Below are positions 14,880 through 24,770 of a stretch of DNA of 50,258 nt, piece by piece (positions within the stretch are counted from its first letter, which is position 1; each line of letters starts with the position of its first letter). This DNA comes from Muribaculaceae bacterium. GTDB lineage: Bacteria; Bacteroidota; Bacteroidia; Bacteroidales; Muribaculaceae. Below the pieces are notes generated by a model, which had not been told where the DNA came from, ran no database searches, and saw only the letters and a list, made by a program, of their open reading frames with translations. The position numbers were made by a program, and so were the translations under genes. The stretch is from contig VSPE01000014.1 of assembly GCA_009775225.1 (NCBI GenBank), positions 1 to 50,258 on the forward strand. Direction: 5' to 3'.

Positions 14880-16865
14880 TTATTTATTGATTACTTTTCC
14901 GAATTGTTCGCGCCAAATGTCGTAGCCTTCTTTGGCCGGGTGAAGCCGGTCGTCGAGGAAGAGTTCGGGGCGTACCGAGCCGTCGGAGTTCAGCATGGGC
15001 GTGTGTATGTCGATATAGCCTGCGTTGGGCTGGCTTTCCACAAACTCTTTGATGAGCGCGTTCACCTGCTGTATCTTGGGCAGCACATTGGCGCGCACAG
15101 GCGAGGGCTTCACCGATACCATGTATATCTCGGCGTCGGGCTTCATGCGGCGTACTTCGTGGAAGAGGCGCTTCATCGACTCCATCATCTCGTCAACTTC
15201 CCATCTGAAGCCGATTTCGTTGTCGCCCTCGTATATTATTATGCGCTTGGGGTTGAAGGGAGCGATGAGCAACTCGCGGTAGTTGTAGAGGTCTATCGCC
15301 TTGGTGCCCGATACGCCGCGGCGTATCACGTGGTGGTCGGCGAAATCCTCTTCGAGGCTCTTCCACATGTCTATCGAGGAGCTGCCCACTACGAGAGTGG
15401 CGTCGGGCCAGGCGGCTTGTTCGGCGTCGCGCTCCATATAGTCCTTTATTTTATTCTCCCATTTGAGCTGCTGTTTCATCTTGGGGAGACCCTTCACAGG
15501 CTTACATTCGGCGATAGTGCCTCTTACGAGCAGACGCCCCAGCATGAGATATGTCTTGTCGTATTTCTCGGGATTGGCAGTGATGTCGGCCTGCTGGTTT
15601 TCGCCGAGGATTTTTGCCTTGTCGGCTTTGCTCTCGCTGAGTTTGAGCGTTACCTGATGCACGCCGGGCTCCACTTTCACAAGCACGTGCTGCCCTCGGT
15701 AGCGGTTGTTGCAGTGGCGGTTGAAGCGGTTGAGATAGTGTGTGCCTGTGAGCGTGGTGGCCTCGTTGTACTGGAGGGAGCCGTCCTTGCTGTTTTTCAG
15801 GCGTATCATCTGCCCGTCGACATACACTTCGAGCTGTCCGGCTTCGGGGCCTCCGAGGTCGAAGAGTCCGAACATATCGCCCTCGAAGGCGAATGAGAGG
15901 GTCGAGTTGGGGTGACTGCTCGTGAGCACGGAGGGGAACCAGTCGGCAAACTTCTTCATGCGCGGGTCTTTTGCGGCGTCCACTTCTTTCCAGAGACCGT
16001 GGCGCTTGCATACCTCGGCGGGATTGTACATGCGTGCGTTATCCCACTCGGAGCCGAACATAGGTGTCGGAAAAGCCTTGGCCTTGGATGCGGATGCGGC
16101 TATCCTGTCGAGGCTACGGGCTACGGCCTCCGCATAGAGGTTGCCGCCGCTCTTGGCGGGATGAAGGCCATCGGTCGAGAATACAATCTTGTCGGAGTCC
16201 TCGTTCTTCGAGCCTTTCCATATCAGGCGGCCTTCGGCTTCGAGGGCCGCGGCACGGCGTGCCATGTGCACCGAGGGCAGCGCGTAGTGCTCGGCGAGCG
16301 CTTCCTGCTCCTTGATTACGTCGGCCGTCTCGCCTTTCTGATACAGGCGCATGTGCGGCCCGGTGGCGGAGTAGAGCAGGCAGATGTCGGTATCGGCGTC
16401 GTGGGCATGTATTTTACGGATTATACCTTCCATGGCAGGGGTGTAGCCGCCGTTTGCCGAGAATTCGATGAATACGAGGTCGGGCTTGGTCGCGAGCACC
16501 TGCTCGTCGACACGGAAGGCGCCCAAATCGGTACCTGTGCCCGACACGCCGGCGTTGACCCACGTGAACTTTACACCGGGGTAGCGGCTCTCAAGCCACT
16601 TGGAGAGCTGGAGGCGGTAGCAGAAACCGCCTTGTGTGATGCTGCCGCCGATGAAGACCACAGTGACAGGTTCGCCTGCCTTGATTTTCGCCATGAAGTG
16701 TGGTAGGCCTCCGCGCACGGAGCACTCGCCGTCGGCGGCCGCGTCGCTCAGTTCTACTGCGGGGATGTCGGCACGCGAAGTGTCGAATACGAGAGCGCCG
16801 GCATCGGCCGAAGCAGCTATCCATGCCGATGTCAGCAGGGCTGCCGCAAGGAATATCTTTTTCAT
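14880..16865 (-). CDS. Secreted tandem SGNH/GDSL hydrolase (two catalytic domains)
   Basis: A 661-residue protein with signal peptide (about 1-22) and two separate SGNH modules. Module 1 (about 65-250) has the nucleophile Ser75 in GGSIT, AGVSGTG near 105-111, and the Asp232/His235 pair in DGLHP. Its block III is altered to EFSANGG. Residues about 260-450 look like a beta-sandwich. Module 2 (about 485-661) has VGSSSID near 493-499 (likely Ser496), RGVSGT, a GDNE block III (547-550), and Asp639/His642 in DRLHP. The likely role is removal of acyl groups, such as acetyl, from the glycan; this is inference. It starts one base after the stop of the preceding toroid gene, so translation is coupled. 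Confidence 0.85.
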   Translation of the reverse strand: MKKIFLAAALLTSAWIAASADAGALVFDTSRADIPAVELSDAAADGECSVRGGLPHFMAKIKAGEPVTVVFIGGSITQGGFCYRLQLSKWLESRYPGVKFTWVNAGVSGTGTDLGAFRVDEQVLATKPDLVFIEFSANGGYTPAMEGIIRKIHAHDADTDICLLYSATGPHMRLYQKGETADVIKEQEALAEHYALPSVHMARRAAALEAEGRLIWKGSKNEDSDKIVFSTDGLHPAKSGGNLYAEAVARSLDRIAASASKAKAFPTPMFGSEWDNARMYNPAEVCKRHGLWKEVDAAKDPRMKKFADWFPSVLTSSHPNSTLSFAFEGDMFGLFDLGGPEAGQLEVYVDGQMIRLKNSKDGSLQYNEATTLTGTHYLNRFNRHCNNRYRGQHVLVKVEPGVHQVTLKLSESKADKAKILGENQQADITANPEKYDKTYLMLGRLLVRGTIAECKPVKGLPKMKQQLKWENKIKDYMERDAEQAAWPDATLVVGSSSIDMWKSLEEDFADHHVIRRGVSGTKAIDLYNYRELLIAPFNPKRIIIYEGDNEIGFRWEVDEMMESMKRLFHEVRRMKPDAEIYMVSVKPSPVRANVLPKIQQVNALIKEFVESQPNAGYIDIHTPMLNSDGSVRPELFLDDRLHPAKEGYDIWREQFGKVINK

Positions 16866-16866
16866 G

Positions 16867-19770
16867 TCAAATTTCTATGAGGTGTGTTTTCTGATTGCCT
16901 TTGGAGTCGCTCACCTTGACGCTGAGCTTTACTTTGTCGGAGGGTGCGAACCTGGCGAACGACCACTCGTAGGGGTATACGCCTATGGTATCGGACTCGT
17001 CGCCGCAGCTCACTTCCACGTTTACGCCCTCGCACGGAGGTGTCTCGCAGAAGCCGTACACCGAGTCCCAGCCGAATGGCGAGCGGATGCGGAAGGTGTA
17101 GATTTTTCCGGCTTCGGTGCCGCTTTCCACTACTTTCCAGCCATCTTTGAGGGCGGGTGTGCGGTCGGCGCGCAGTATGGCCTGAAGCTCGGGGCTTGAG
17201 GCTGCTGCATCGGCTTTCATCGGAATGGAAATGGCCGCGAAGCCTTTGGGCTGCAACTCGACGGTATATTTATTGTCGGAACATTCTATCTTGCGGCTCT
17301 TGCCTTTGGCGTTCCACACCGAAGCGGTGGCGGTGTTGGCTATTGTCGCAGCGTCGGTGCCGGCCGTGATGACGGTGGATACCGCCTCTCGGCTTTCGTT
17401 GCAGAGCAGAACCCACAGGCGGCTGTCGGAAACGGCGGTGATGTAGTTCACCTCCGGGTTGTCGCTCGTGATGATGCCTTTGCGCAGCCACAGCATGGTT
17501 TTCCTGTCGTCGAACACCGTGCCGGCCTCGCCGCCGAAAATGCGGTTGGCGAACCACACGAAGCCTTCCTGCTTCCCGAAAGGGAAGTTTACCTTGCCGC
17601 CCGAGCGCTGTATAGCCTCGCTTATCAGATAGTCGGCGGTGAAAGCGAGATGCGGCGGTATGTGGTGATAGTAGATTGAGCTTACATCAGGCCCGGTGTA
17701 GGGGAAGTCCTCTTTCATAGTGAGGTCGGTATAGCCAGTGGCGTAATAGCCGGGGTAGTTGGTGAAGCGGCCTATCACGGCATTGCGTGCGTAGGTGTCG
17801 AACAGCTCATCGCCGGTATGGATGTTCAGGCGGAGGAAGTCGGGAGCCCATGAGCTCATGAACACGGGGCGCACGAGCTTGCCTTTGTTGCGCAGGAAGT
17901 ATGTGGAGGGCTGCTCGAAGCCGAGGCCTACGGGCGATACGCGCCACTGCTCCACGTCGTGCTCGGGGGCGTCGCCTTCCACACGGGGGAAGCCGAGGCG
18001 GAATTGTTCGGAGCCTTTCCACCACATTGTGGCATTGCCGTTGTACACGCCGCCGTGGTGTATGGTCTGCACGGAGTCGTGTACGGCGGGCCAGCTGCGT
18101 ATGCCGGCCATAGTCATGGCGGCGCCGTAGCGGGCCGCTTCAAGGAACTGGCGGTCGCCGGTAACTTCATATAGGTCTACAAACTCCCACCAGGGATGAT
18201 ATATTGTGGAGTTGTAGAAAGCCTGGTAGCGTATGGGCTTCTCGCTGTTGGTGTAGATGTGCATCTTGGCGTCGCGCTCGGCGGTGCTGCGTGCACGGCG
18301 CAGCCACTTCTCATCGCCGGTGAGGCGGTAGGCGGCGAGCGCCTGCACCCACGACAGGATAGGGGCGGAGTAGCCGCGCGGTGCGCGCAGCTCGCCATCG
18401 GGTAGCGCTATGTCGCGCAGCCATTCGTTGCGGGCGCCAAGGAGGCGGTATAGGCCCTCGTAGTATGTGGTGGTGAACTGCGAGCCGAAGGGCGACAGAC
18501 GCAGTGTCTCGGGGTCTTTGTTATAGCCATCGTCGGTAGTCTTTGTGCTCCAGCGGTAGCCTTTGCGCGAGAGTGTGTACTCTATAGTGGGTAGTGCGCG
18601 GCTCATGTAGAACTCCTCGTCGCCCGAGTTTATGGCGGCGGCCACGATTGCCAAAGGCGCCGAGTGCACCACTGTAGGAGCCTTGGTGGGTTTGCCTTCG
18701 ATGTCGTAGTAGCCTCGCATTGCCTTGTCCCAGCCGCCGTGCTCGTCGTCGCGCATCAGCTCTATTATGCTGTACATGGTCTCGGTAAGCGATTTGTCGG
18801 CCTGCCGGCGGTAGTCGCTCACCTTGTATATGTTTTTGGCCACGTGCTCAAGAGTCTCGTTCCACGGAGTGGCGGCGAGGCCTACTTCGAAGCGGCGGCA
18901 TACAGTCTGGCCGGCCTTCATCTTGCTGTCGGCCATACCGAGCACGGGCGAGAAGGCTACGGGCTCCACAAGGTTGTCGTGGTTCTTGATTGTGAAACCA
19001 ATGGGGGAGTGGTCTACGCCGCCCCAGTCGAGAGGTGCGAGGGTGTTGTCGGCGCTCACGAAAGCCGTCATGCGGCGTCCGGCAGTCTCAGCCTCGACCA
19101 TTGCCACTGGGGTGGGCATCATGGCCGACAGAAGCATGTGTGGCTGCGGCTGTATGCGGCGGTACTGGTACATGGGCGGAAGCTGCACGTTTGTGACCGA
19201 GGAGGGCAGTGCGGCGTGTGCGGCCATTACACCGAGGCTGTAGCAGCCGTCTTTGGCGGGTGTGAAGTAGAGTTGGAGGGTGGCGCTGCGGGCGTCTTTT
19301 GCAAGAGTCCATACGCCGCGTACTGTGTGGTCGCCGGCCGTGACATATTCCACCTCTATGCTGTTGTGGTCTATGTTGCGTGCTTTGACAGGCACAGCCT
19401 CGCATACCGAGCCGCTCAGGTAAGGATTGGTAGAAACCGAGTCGCCGCATGTCCACGAGGGGTAGTACGACTTGTAGTCGGGGCGTTTGTGTTTCTGGGG
19501 GCCGGTGATTACGAAGACCTTGTTGTCTTCCATCGGGCCGATGAAATTGAGCCATTTGCCGTCGGCCTTGGCCGCCATGGTGCAAGCCAGTGCGCGGCCG
19601 CCTTCACCTGCCTGTACGTATTGCAGGCGCAGTTCGCTGCCCGATATTTCGGCCACAGCCTCGGCCTTGGTGTCGACCGGGAGCGGAGGGGTGATGAGTA
19701 TGCGCTGCTGTGCCGCAATGGTGCCAGAGGCGAGTAGCGCCAGCGCGAGAGATATGTTGCGGAGTGTCAT
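16867..19770 (-). CDS. Large secreted beta-sandwich/helical-toroid protein, paralogue A (candidate glycan-active enzyme)
   Basis: A 967-residue protein with signal peptide (cleavage near IAAQ). I do not recognise a named family. Layout by eye: beta-rich domain 25-300, helical repeats resembling an (alpha/alpha)6 toroid 305-725, beta domain 735-870, and a final beta domain 885-967. This arrangement recalls clan GH-L hydrolases and some lyases. It shares long identical motifs with the gene at 33268: SAMMP, WWKG-EQFRLGFPR (583-596), PEH-VE-W, SVSPVGLG-like VSPVGLG (611-617), YYHHIP (700-705), RIRSPFGWDS and PYEWSFARF. It overlaps the upstream paralogue gene by 4 bases (ATGA). The function is most likely glycan cleavage in the periplasm; this is inference only. 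Confidence 0.8.
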   Translation of the reverse strand: MTLRNISLALALLASGTIAAQQRILITPPLPVDTKAEAVAEISGSELRLQYVQAGEGGRALACTMAAKADGKWLNFIGPMEDNKVFVITGPQKHKRPDYKSYYPSWTCGDSVSTNPYLSGSVCEAVPVKARNIDHNSIEVEYVTAGDHTVRGVWTLAKDARSATLQLYFTPAKDGCYSLGVMAAHAALPSSVTNVQLPPMYQYRRIQPQPHMLLSAMMPTPVAMVEAETAGRRMTAFVSADNTLAPLDWGGVDHSPIGFTIKNHDNLVEPVAFSPVLGMADSKMKAGQTVCRRFEVGLAATPWNETLEHVAKNIYKVSDYRRQADKSLTETMYSIIELMRDDEHGGWDKAMRGYYDIEGKPTKAPTVVHSAPLAIVAAAINSGDEEFYMSRALPTIEYTLSRKGYRWSTKTTDDGYNKDPETLRLSPFGSQFTTTYYEGLYRLLGARNEWLRDIALPDGELRAPRGYSAPILSWVQALAAYRLTGDEKWLRRARSTAERDAKMHIYTNSEKPIRYQAFYNSTIYHPWWEFVDLYEVTGDRQFLEAARYGAAMTMAGIRSWPAVHDSVQTIHHGGVYNGNATMWWKGSEQFRLGFPRVEGDAPEHDVEQWRVSPVGLGFEQPSTYFLRNKGKLVRPVFMSSWAPDFLRLNIHTGDELFDTYARNAVIGRFTNYPGYYATGYTDLTMKEDFPYTGPDVSSIYYHHIPPHLAFTADYLISEAIQRSGGKVNFPFGKQEGFVWFANRIFGGEAGTVFDDRKTMLWLRKGIITSDNPEVNYITAVSDSRLWVLLCNESREAVSTVITAGTDAATIANTATASVWNAKGKSRKIECSDNKYTVELQPKGFAAISIPMKADAAASSPELQAILRADRTPALKDGWKVVESGTEAGKIYTFRIRSPFGWDSVYGFCETPPCEGVNVEVSCGDESDTIGVYPYEWSFARFAPSDKVKLSVKVSDSKGNQKTHLIEI

Positions 19771-22268
19771 TTTTCGGAAGGTACTTTTATTATTTCAAGG
19801 CCGTATGGTGCGAGAGTGATGCTATGCGAGCCGTGGCCGGCGATGTCGACGGTGGCTGTCTGGGTGGTACCAAGGTCGTTGAGGAGCATCACGAAGAGGG
19901 TGCTGTCGTTGCGTGCGAGCAGAGTCTCTACATTGGGATTGTCTACTGCTGTTTTTCCGGGCAGCATTACCAGCGAGGCGCGCTCGCCCTGTACGGAGCC
20001 GTCGGCGAAAGCGAATGTGCGGTGCGGCCCAACCTTGGGAGTGATGAAGCCTGCGGGGAAGCTTACGGCACCGTCGCTGCGCAGCTCAAGCTCGGCCAGC
20101 AGATAGTCGGTAATCCAGCCCATCTGCCACCAGGCATGATGCGGATAGGGGCCTGCGCCATTGTTCATGGTTGCCCAGTAGTACGAAGCCACGGCGGTTA
20201 CGTCGTCGACAAAGGCATCGCGGCCTATGGCAGCGGCACGGGCCATGTCGAGGAATATGCGTTCGCTCGTAATGCGGTACATACGCACGAACATACCTGC
20301 GTGCGATGCCAGCAGTATAGGGCCGTGCAGGTTGGCCGAGCCGAATATTCCTCCGTGCTCGTAGGAGAGACCGGCGGTGGTAATTTGCCATTGCTGCAGG
20401 GGCTTGCCCTTTACGGTTACGGGGCGCGCCGATGCTATGGGGTTGGTGTAGACCGATGTGGTGTAGAAGCGAGCGGAGGCTATGGCGGCGTCCATATACC
20501 GGCTGTCTTCAGTGGCGTCGGACAGCTCCATGAGCGCCTGCGCGGCCTGCACGGTAGCGAAGTCGGGTGCGAAGCGGGTGTCGCCGCACACGCCCAGCCA
20601 TTCCTGAGGCTCTACGGCATTGCTTATTAGCCAGTCGGCACCGCGGCGTGCTCCGTCGAGGTACTTGCGCTCGCCGAGAATACGGTGTGCTATGAGCAGG
20701 CCGTAGAATGTGGGGCGAAGGTCTTTGAGGTCGGTGAAGGCTTCGCTGTGGTCGGCGTCCGAGTAGGCCACGGCCCAGGAGCCGTCGGTCTTCTGTGTGC
20801 GCAGGAGCCAGTCGGCAGCGCTGCGGATAAGCTCTTTGATTTCGGCGTTCTCAGGCTCGAATAGCGCTATGTTGCCTAAATCCATGAGCATATAGTAGGT
20901 GGTTGCTATAGGCTCGGTGTACGGACCCCATTCCTCTACGAAGCGGCGGCTGTCGCGGAGATAGTACTGGCCGCGCGAGGCTCCTTGCAGGAAGCCTGGG
21001 GCGCTGTTGTGCTGGCGCACCTTGAAGTTGAGCGCGTAGGGCAGACGCTTTACCGTGAGGAGGCTGTCGCCTGTCATGGCGCCGAGCATCCACATGGCGC
21101 CGTAGTCGGCGTTCTTCATGGCATCGCGCTTGGCCATGTACACGCCGCCGAGGTATTCCTGAGCGCCGATAGTGTCGCCTTCGAACTCCACTGCGTGCCA
21201 GCGCGAAGTGCTGTCGTTCACCACATAGCGGTGTATGCCGTAGAGACGGTCGGTGAGCGAGCGGCGGTTGGAGCGCATGGGCAGAGTGTCGCCGAAGCGG
21301 TAAATGTCGTAGGCCACGTGCTTGAACACGGGCCACCAGCCTTGGTTGCCGAATGTGAGGCGAAAGGCGAAGCCGCGGCTTTCACCTGCTTTCATATACG
21401 AGTCGTCGTGCCCTAACACGGGGTGATATAGGGTGGGCGACAGCTCGCCTTTGCGGTTCATGGCCGACAGGCCCAGACGCCACGCGCCTTTGTTGCGCCT
21501 GTCGTCGCCCCACGGCTCGGCGGCGGTGCCCGGCTCGGCCGTTACGGCGAGAGTGATGCCGTCGGTGCTGCTGACTATGGAGGTGAGAGTGGAAGTGCTG
21601 CGCTCGCGGTACACCACGGGAAGAGCCGGTATGCCCCAGCCGTAGGCGTATGAGCGGCAGAAGTCGCTGCTTATGGCGCTGCCGTGCAGCACGCCCGGTA
21701 TGATAGCGAAATCGAGCTTGCCCGGCTCTACTGCGAGTACCGAGGGTGTGGCAATGGAGTACCAGCCGTTGCGGTGTGCGGTGAGCGATACGCTTACGGC
21801 GACGTCCTTGCCGTCGATGCGCCACACTTCCGCTATGTCGAAGTCCTTGCCGCTGTAGCTTAGAGTTACGGAGCCGTCGGTATTACGCACGGCTTTGGAG
21901 GGTTTGTAGCGAAGCTCCGTGCCGGCGCGGTTGAGAGCTACTGCGCATGTAGCCTCGCGCCACGAAGGTACGATGTAGCGGTATTCATCGCCGGGGAAAG
22001 AGTCATCACCGCCGTATTCGGCAGGCGCGAGAGCATCGTCGGAAGGGCGTTCGGCGCTGTAGAGCACAAGTCCGGCGGCCCTCGGCGCGTCGGCTTTTAT
22101 TCCGAAGGCTTCCACCGAGCCGAGGGTGTATCCGCGGCCGTCGGTTTTCCAGACGAGGGTCAGGCTGTCGCCGGAGAGGCTTACAGTGCGGGGGACGGCA
22201 GCTGCCTGCCGCGAACAGAAAGCAGCTGCGCAGATAAGGGCGTATGTCAGGGCTTTGTTCGATTTCAT
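19767..22268 (-). CDS. Large secreted toroid protein, paralogue B (divergent)
   Basis: A protein of about 833 residues with signal peptide (cleavage near QAAA). It is a distant relative of the genes at 16867 and 33268. A beta-rich N-terminal domain ends with a segment (DDSYMKAGES) matching DSKMKAG and DSKVKAG of the paralogues. A helical-repeat region with WLLRTQKTDGSWAVAYSD follows, typical of alpha/alpha toroids. A DYLLAELELRSDGAVSFP segment lines up with DYLISEAIQRSGGKVNFP of paralogue A, and a short C-terminal beta domain ends the protein. It lacks the final RIRSPFGWDS domain. ATG 22268 is preferred over the adjacent GTG 22271. It lies about 7 bases after the DUF5017 gene. I recognise no catalytic motif. 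Confidence 0.78.
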   Translation of the reverse strand: MKSNKALTYALICAAAFCSRQAAAVPRTVSLSGDSLTLVWKTDGRGYTLGSVEAFGIKADAPRAAGLVLYSAERPSDDALAPAEYGGDDSFPGDEYRYIVPSWREATCAVALNRAGTELRYKPSKAVRNTDGSVTLSYSGKDFDIAEVWRIDGKDVAVSVSLTAHRNGWYSIATPSVLAVEPGKLDFAIIPGVLHGSAISSDFCRSYAYGWGIPALPVVYRERSTSTLTSIVSSTDGITLAVTAEPGTAAEPWGDDRRNKGAWRLGLSAMNRKGELSPTLYHPVLGHDDSYMKAGESRGFAFRLTFGNQGWWPVFKHVAYDIYRFGDTLPMRSNRRSLTDRLYGIHRYVVNDSTSRWHAVEFEGDTIGAQEYLGGVYMAKRDAMKNADYGAMWMLGAMTGDSLLTVKRLPYALNFKVRQHNSAPGFLQGASRGQYYLRDSRRFVEEWGPYTEPIATTYYMLMDLGNIALFEPENAEIKELIRSAADWLLRTQKTDGSWAVAYSDADHSEAFTDLKDLRPTFYGLLIAHRILGERKYLDGARRGADWLISNAVEPQEWLGVCGDTRFAPDFATVQAAQALMELSDATEDSRYMDAAIASARFYTTSVYTNPIASARPVTVKGKPLQQWQITTAGLSYEHGGIFGSANLHGPILLASHAGMFVRMYRITSERIFLDMARAAAIGRDAFVDDVTAVASYYWATMNNGAGPYPHHAWWQMGWITDYLLAELELRSDGAVSFPAGFITPKVGPHRTFAFADGSVQGERASLVMLPGKTAVDNPNVETLLARNDSTLFVMLLNDLGTTQTATVDIAGHGSHSITLAPYGLEIIKVPSEK

Positions 22269-22275
22269 CACGCGA

Positions 22276-23169
22276 TTATTTGGTTACGGTCACTTTTACG
22301 GTCGTAGTCGATGTGCTTTCGCTGTTGTGCCACACCGAAGAGCTTGCGAATACGGCTTCGTATTCGCCGGCTTTCTCGTAGGTGTAGTGGTACTCGCTCA
22401 TGTTGGTGGCGATGTTCTTGAGCACGATGCCTGTCGAGGGTTCCGAAGTGTGGATGTTGAAGCCTGCTGATACGGCCCACAGGTCTTTGTCGGAGGTGCT
22501 GACATTGCCGGCAGCGAGAAGCTGCGAGCCGGGGAGAGTCCAGGCGCCCGTGCCGGACATCGTTACATTCTTCCAGCCGGCAGTCTTGATGTCGGCAAGA
22601 GTGAAACGGCCGCCTTCGGGCGATACCTTCTCGATGTTGATGCTGCGCACCACCCAGCGGTTTTTCATGGCCACGCCGTCCATGTCGTAGTAGCGGAATG
22701 CGAAATAGATGAGAGCGTCGTTGTCGTCGCCGGCATATTCCTTGAGGCTCACCGAGCCTGACGGAGTATTCTGCCCGGTGACTTGCGGAAGGGTGAACTT
22801 GTCGGTCACGTCAACCCAGGTGGCTGCTGCAACGTTCTCGGCATCGTATATGCCGTTGAAATCGCAGCTTACCAGCAGCTGTAAATTGGAGTGGACGCTT
22901 TTATTCTGGTCGGTGAACGAAACGAAGTCGACGAGCAGGTCGTTGTCGGCATAGCGGCGGTCGCGCAGGTTGTATTCATGGCCGGGTTCGCCGGAGTAGA
23001 ACACGATATTGTCGGCCTTGCCGTCGATTTTGAAGCATACGGGTACGCCGGCCTTACATTCTGCGCCGTCGACGGTTACGGTGAGTACGGAGTCGGGAGC
23101 TTCGTCGGAGCAGGCAGCCAGAGCAGAGGCGGCGATGCCTGCGTATATGAGGGATTTAATCTTTTTCAT
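22276..23169 (-). CDS. DUF5017-like surface glycan-binding lipoprotein
   Basis: A 297-residue lipoprotein in the position where SusE/F-like surface glycan-binding proteins are found. The signal ends in the lipobox LAAC, followed by SDEAPDS, an acidic stretch of the kind that directs Bacteroidota lipoproteins to the cell surface. The N-terminal part with FKIDGKADNIVFYSGEPG matches what I know of DUF5017 domains; the rest is beta-rich. It probably binds the target glycan and hands it to the SusCD pair. It sits 17 bases after susD and just before toroid B. Assignment to DUF5017 is from memory of the motif, not a search. Confidence 0.82.
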   Translation of the reverse strand: MKKIKSLIYAGIAASALAACSDEAPDSVLTVTVDGAECKAGVPVCFKIDGKADNIVFYSGEPGHEYNLRDRRYADNDLLVDFVSFTDQNKSVHSNLQLLVSCDFNGIYDAENVAAATWVDVTDKFTLPQVTGQNTPSGSVSLKEYAGDDNDALIYFAFRYYDMDGVAMKNRWVVRSINIEKVSPEGGRFTLADIKTAGWKNVTMSGTGAWTLPGSQLLAAGNVSTSDKDLWAVSAGFNIHTSEPSTGIVLKNIATNMSEYHYTYEKAGEYEAVFASSSVWHNSESTSTTTVKVTVTK

Positions 23170-23186
23170 TTCAGGATGTGTTATGG

Positions 23187-24758
23187 TTACCAGCCGGGGT
23201 TCTGTGTCATGAGTTTGTTTACGGTAAGCTCGGTGTTGGGGATTGGGAATACCACGTTTCGCTCGGTGACGTTCTTGCCGGAGTTTCCGGCGTAAGAGAA
23301 TGAGCCACCGTCGGCAGCCGCCTCGCGGCCATACTCGTTCATGGTGCTAACGTATATGCCCCAGCGGATGAGGTCGAGTTTGCGCTGGCCTTCGAAGCAA
23401 AGTTCGCGCTGGCGTTCGGCCATGATAAGTTCGAGGAAGTCGTCCTCGCTGTCGATGCCGCTTATGTCGCAGAGCGCGTTCGGCACTTCGGGGTCGAGAC
23501 CCCATGCGCGGCGGCGCACTTTGTTCACGGCCTCGCAGGCGGTGGCGTCGGGGCCGTGCTTGGTGGCGTTGATAGCCTCGGCCTGCATGAGAAGAACATC
23601 GCTGTAGCGCATGATGGGGAAGTTGGTGGAGTTGTAGAGCTGCGCTTTCTCGCCGGTCTCGTACTCGCGGCGCCACTTGCCCGGGTTGCGGTTGTAAATC
23701 TGCTTTTCGGTGTAGAATGTGCGCGAAGTCACGCCGGTGTTTGAGTCGGTGGAGTAGTAATATGGTGCGATGTTCCAGTCGCGGCGTAGGTCGCCTTCTT
23801 CAAAAGCGTCGTAGAGGCGCTTTGTGACCTGCATGGCACCGCCCGAGTAGCCTATGTTAACGTCGCGGCAGAGGATGCCGTTCTCCACGCCGACACTGCC
23901 TGCGAGATCTTCGGTGCCGATTTTGTTGCCGTACATGCCCACTTCCCAGAGACATTCCTCGGGGTCGTAGAGGTCTTGGCTGTGGTTGATGAAAATCTGT
24001 TGATAGTCGGGGTTGAGCGAGTGCTTGCCAGATATAATCACCTTGTTGGCGTAAGTAAGGGCGTCGGCATAGCGCGAGGTGTCGCCGAGGGGCTGTCCGG
24101 CCATTTTAAGGAATACGCGAGCGAGCACGGCCTGTACGGCAGTCACAGATACGCGTTCGTTGGTTCCGAGCACATCGATGTCGAGCACCATCTCTTCGGC
24201 GCGCTGCATGTCGCTTACAATCTGAGTGTATATGTCGGCGAGCGACGATTTGGGCAGCGGCTTCTCGTTCGGAGACTCGGTGGGGGTGAGCTTCAGAGGC
24301 ACTTCCCCGAAGTAGGAAGTAAGAAGGAAGTAGTAATATCCGCGCAGGAAGTATGCCTCGCCGAGCATCGCTTTCTTCTCGGGAGTGTCGAGGCTTTCTG
24401 CGTCGACGTAGGCTATGAGGTAGTTGGCGCGGCTCACACCTTCGTAGAGCACCTCCCAGAAGCGGCCTATGTCGAGGCTGCCGGCGTCGAACTGCATCAC
24501 GCGTATGTTGTTTATGGATATGTTCTTGTAGAAAGCCTCGTCGCTGATAGCGAAGTAGGAGTAGAGAGCTTTGCTGTACATGCGGCCGTTGGGGTCGATG
24601 AGACGGTTGTACACACCGTTGAGTGCCGACTGTATCTGCTCGGGCGTGCGGTAGTAGTTCGACGGCGAGAGGAAGTCAGGCTCTTTATCCAGGAAGTCGG
24701 AGCAAGAGCTTGTGAGCATTGCGGCTGCTATAGCCAGTGCGCTTATATATTTTTTCAT
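23187..24758 (-). CDS. SusD/RagB family outer-membrane lipoprotein
   Basis: A 523-residue SusD-like lid protein. The lipobox is LTSSC at about 15-19, followed by SDFLDKEP, the usual SusD start. The TPR-like helical core includes AMLGEAYFLRGYYYFLL, the typical SusD segment near 130-146, and the C-terminal half ends with the conserved ERQRELCFEGQRKLDLIRWG and NPGW. It forms a complex with the SusC encoded 12 bases upstream and captures oligosaccharides for import. Ligand identity cannot be read. Confidence 0.96.
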   Translation of the reverse strand: MKKYISALAIAAAMLTSSCSDFLDKEPDFLSPSNYYRTPEQIQSALNGVYNRLIDPNGRMYSKALYSYFAISDEAFYKNISINNIRVMQFDAGSLDIGRFWEVLYEGVSRANYLIAYVDAESLDTPEKKAMLGEAYFLRGYYYFLLTSYFGEVPLKLTPTESPNEKPLPKSSLADIYTQIVSDMQRAEEMVLDIDVLGTNERVSVTAVQAVLARVFLKMAGQPLGDTSRYADALTYANKVIISGKHSLNPDYQQIFINHSQDLYDPEECLWEVGMYGNKIGTEDLAGSVGVENGILCRDVNIGYSGGAMQVTKRLYDAFEEGDLRRDWNIAPYYYSTDSNTGVTSRTFYTEKQIYNRNPGKWRREYETGEKAQLYNSTNFPIMRYSDVLLMQAEAINATKHGPDATACEAVNKVRRRAWGLDPEVPNALCDISGIDSEDDFLELIMAERQRELCFEGQRKLDLIRWGIYVSTMNEYGREAAADGGSFSYAGNSGKNVTERNVVFPIPNTELTVNKLMTQNPGW

Positions 24759-24770
24759 TTCAGGAGGCGT

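Noticed and set aside
18664..19737. A 357-codon plus-strand frame opposite toroid gene A
   Set aside because: The minus-strand frame has a signal peptide and a paralogue at 33268; the antisense frame has neither.
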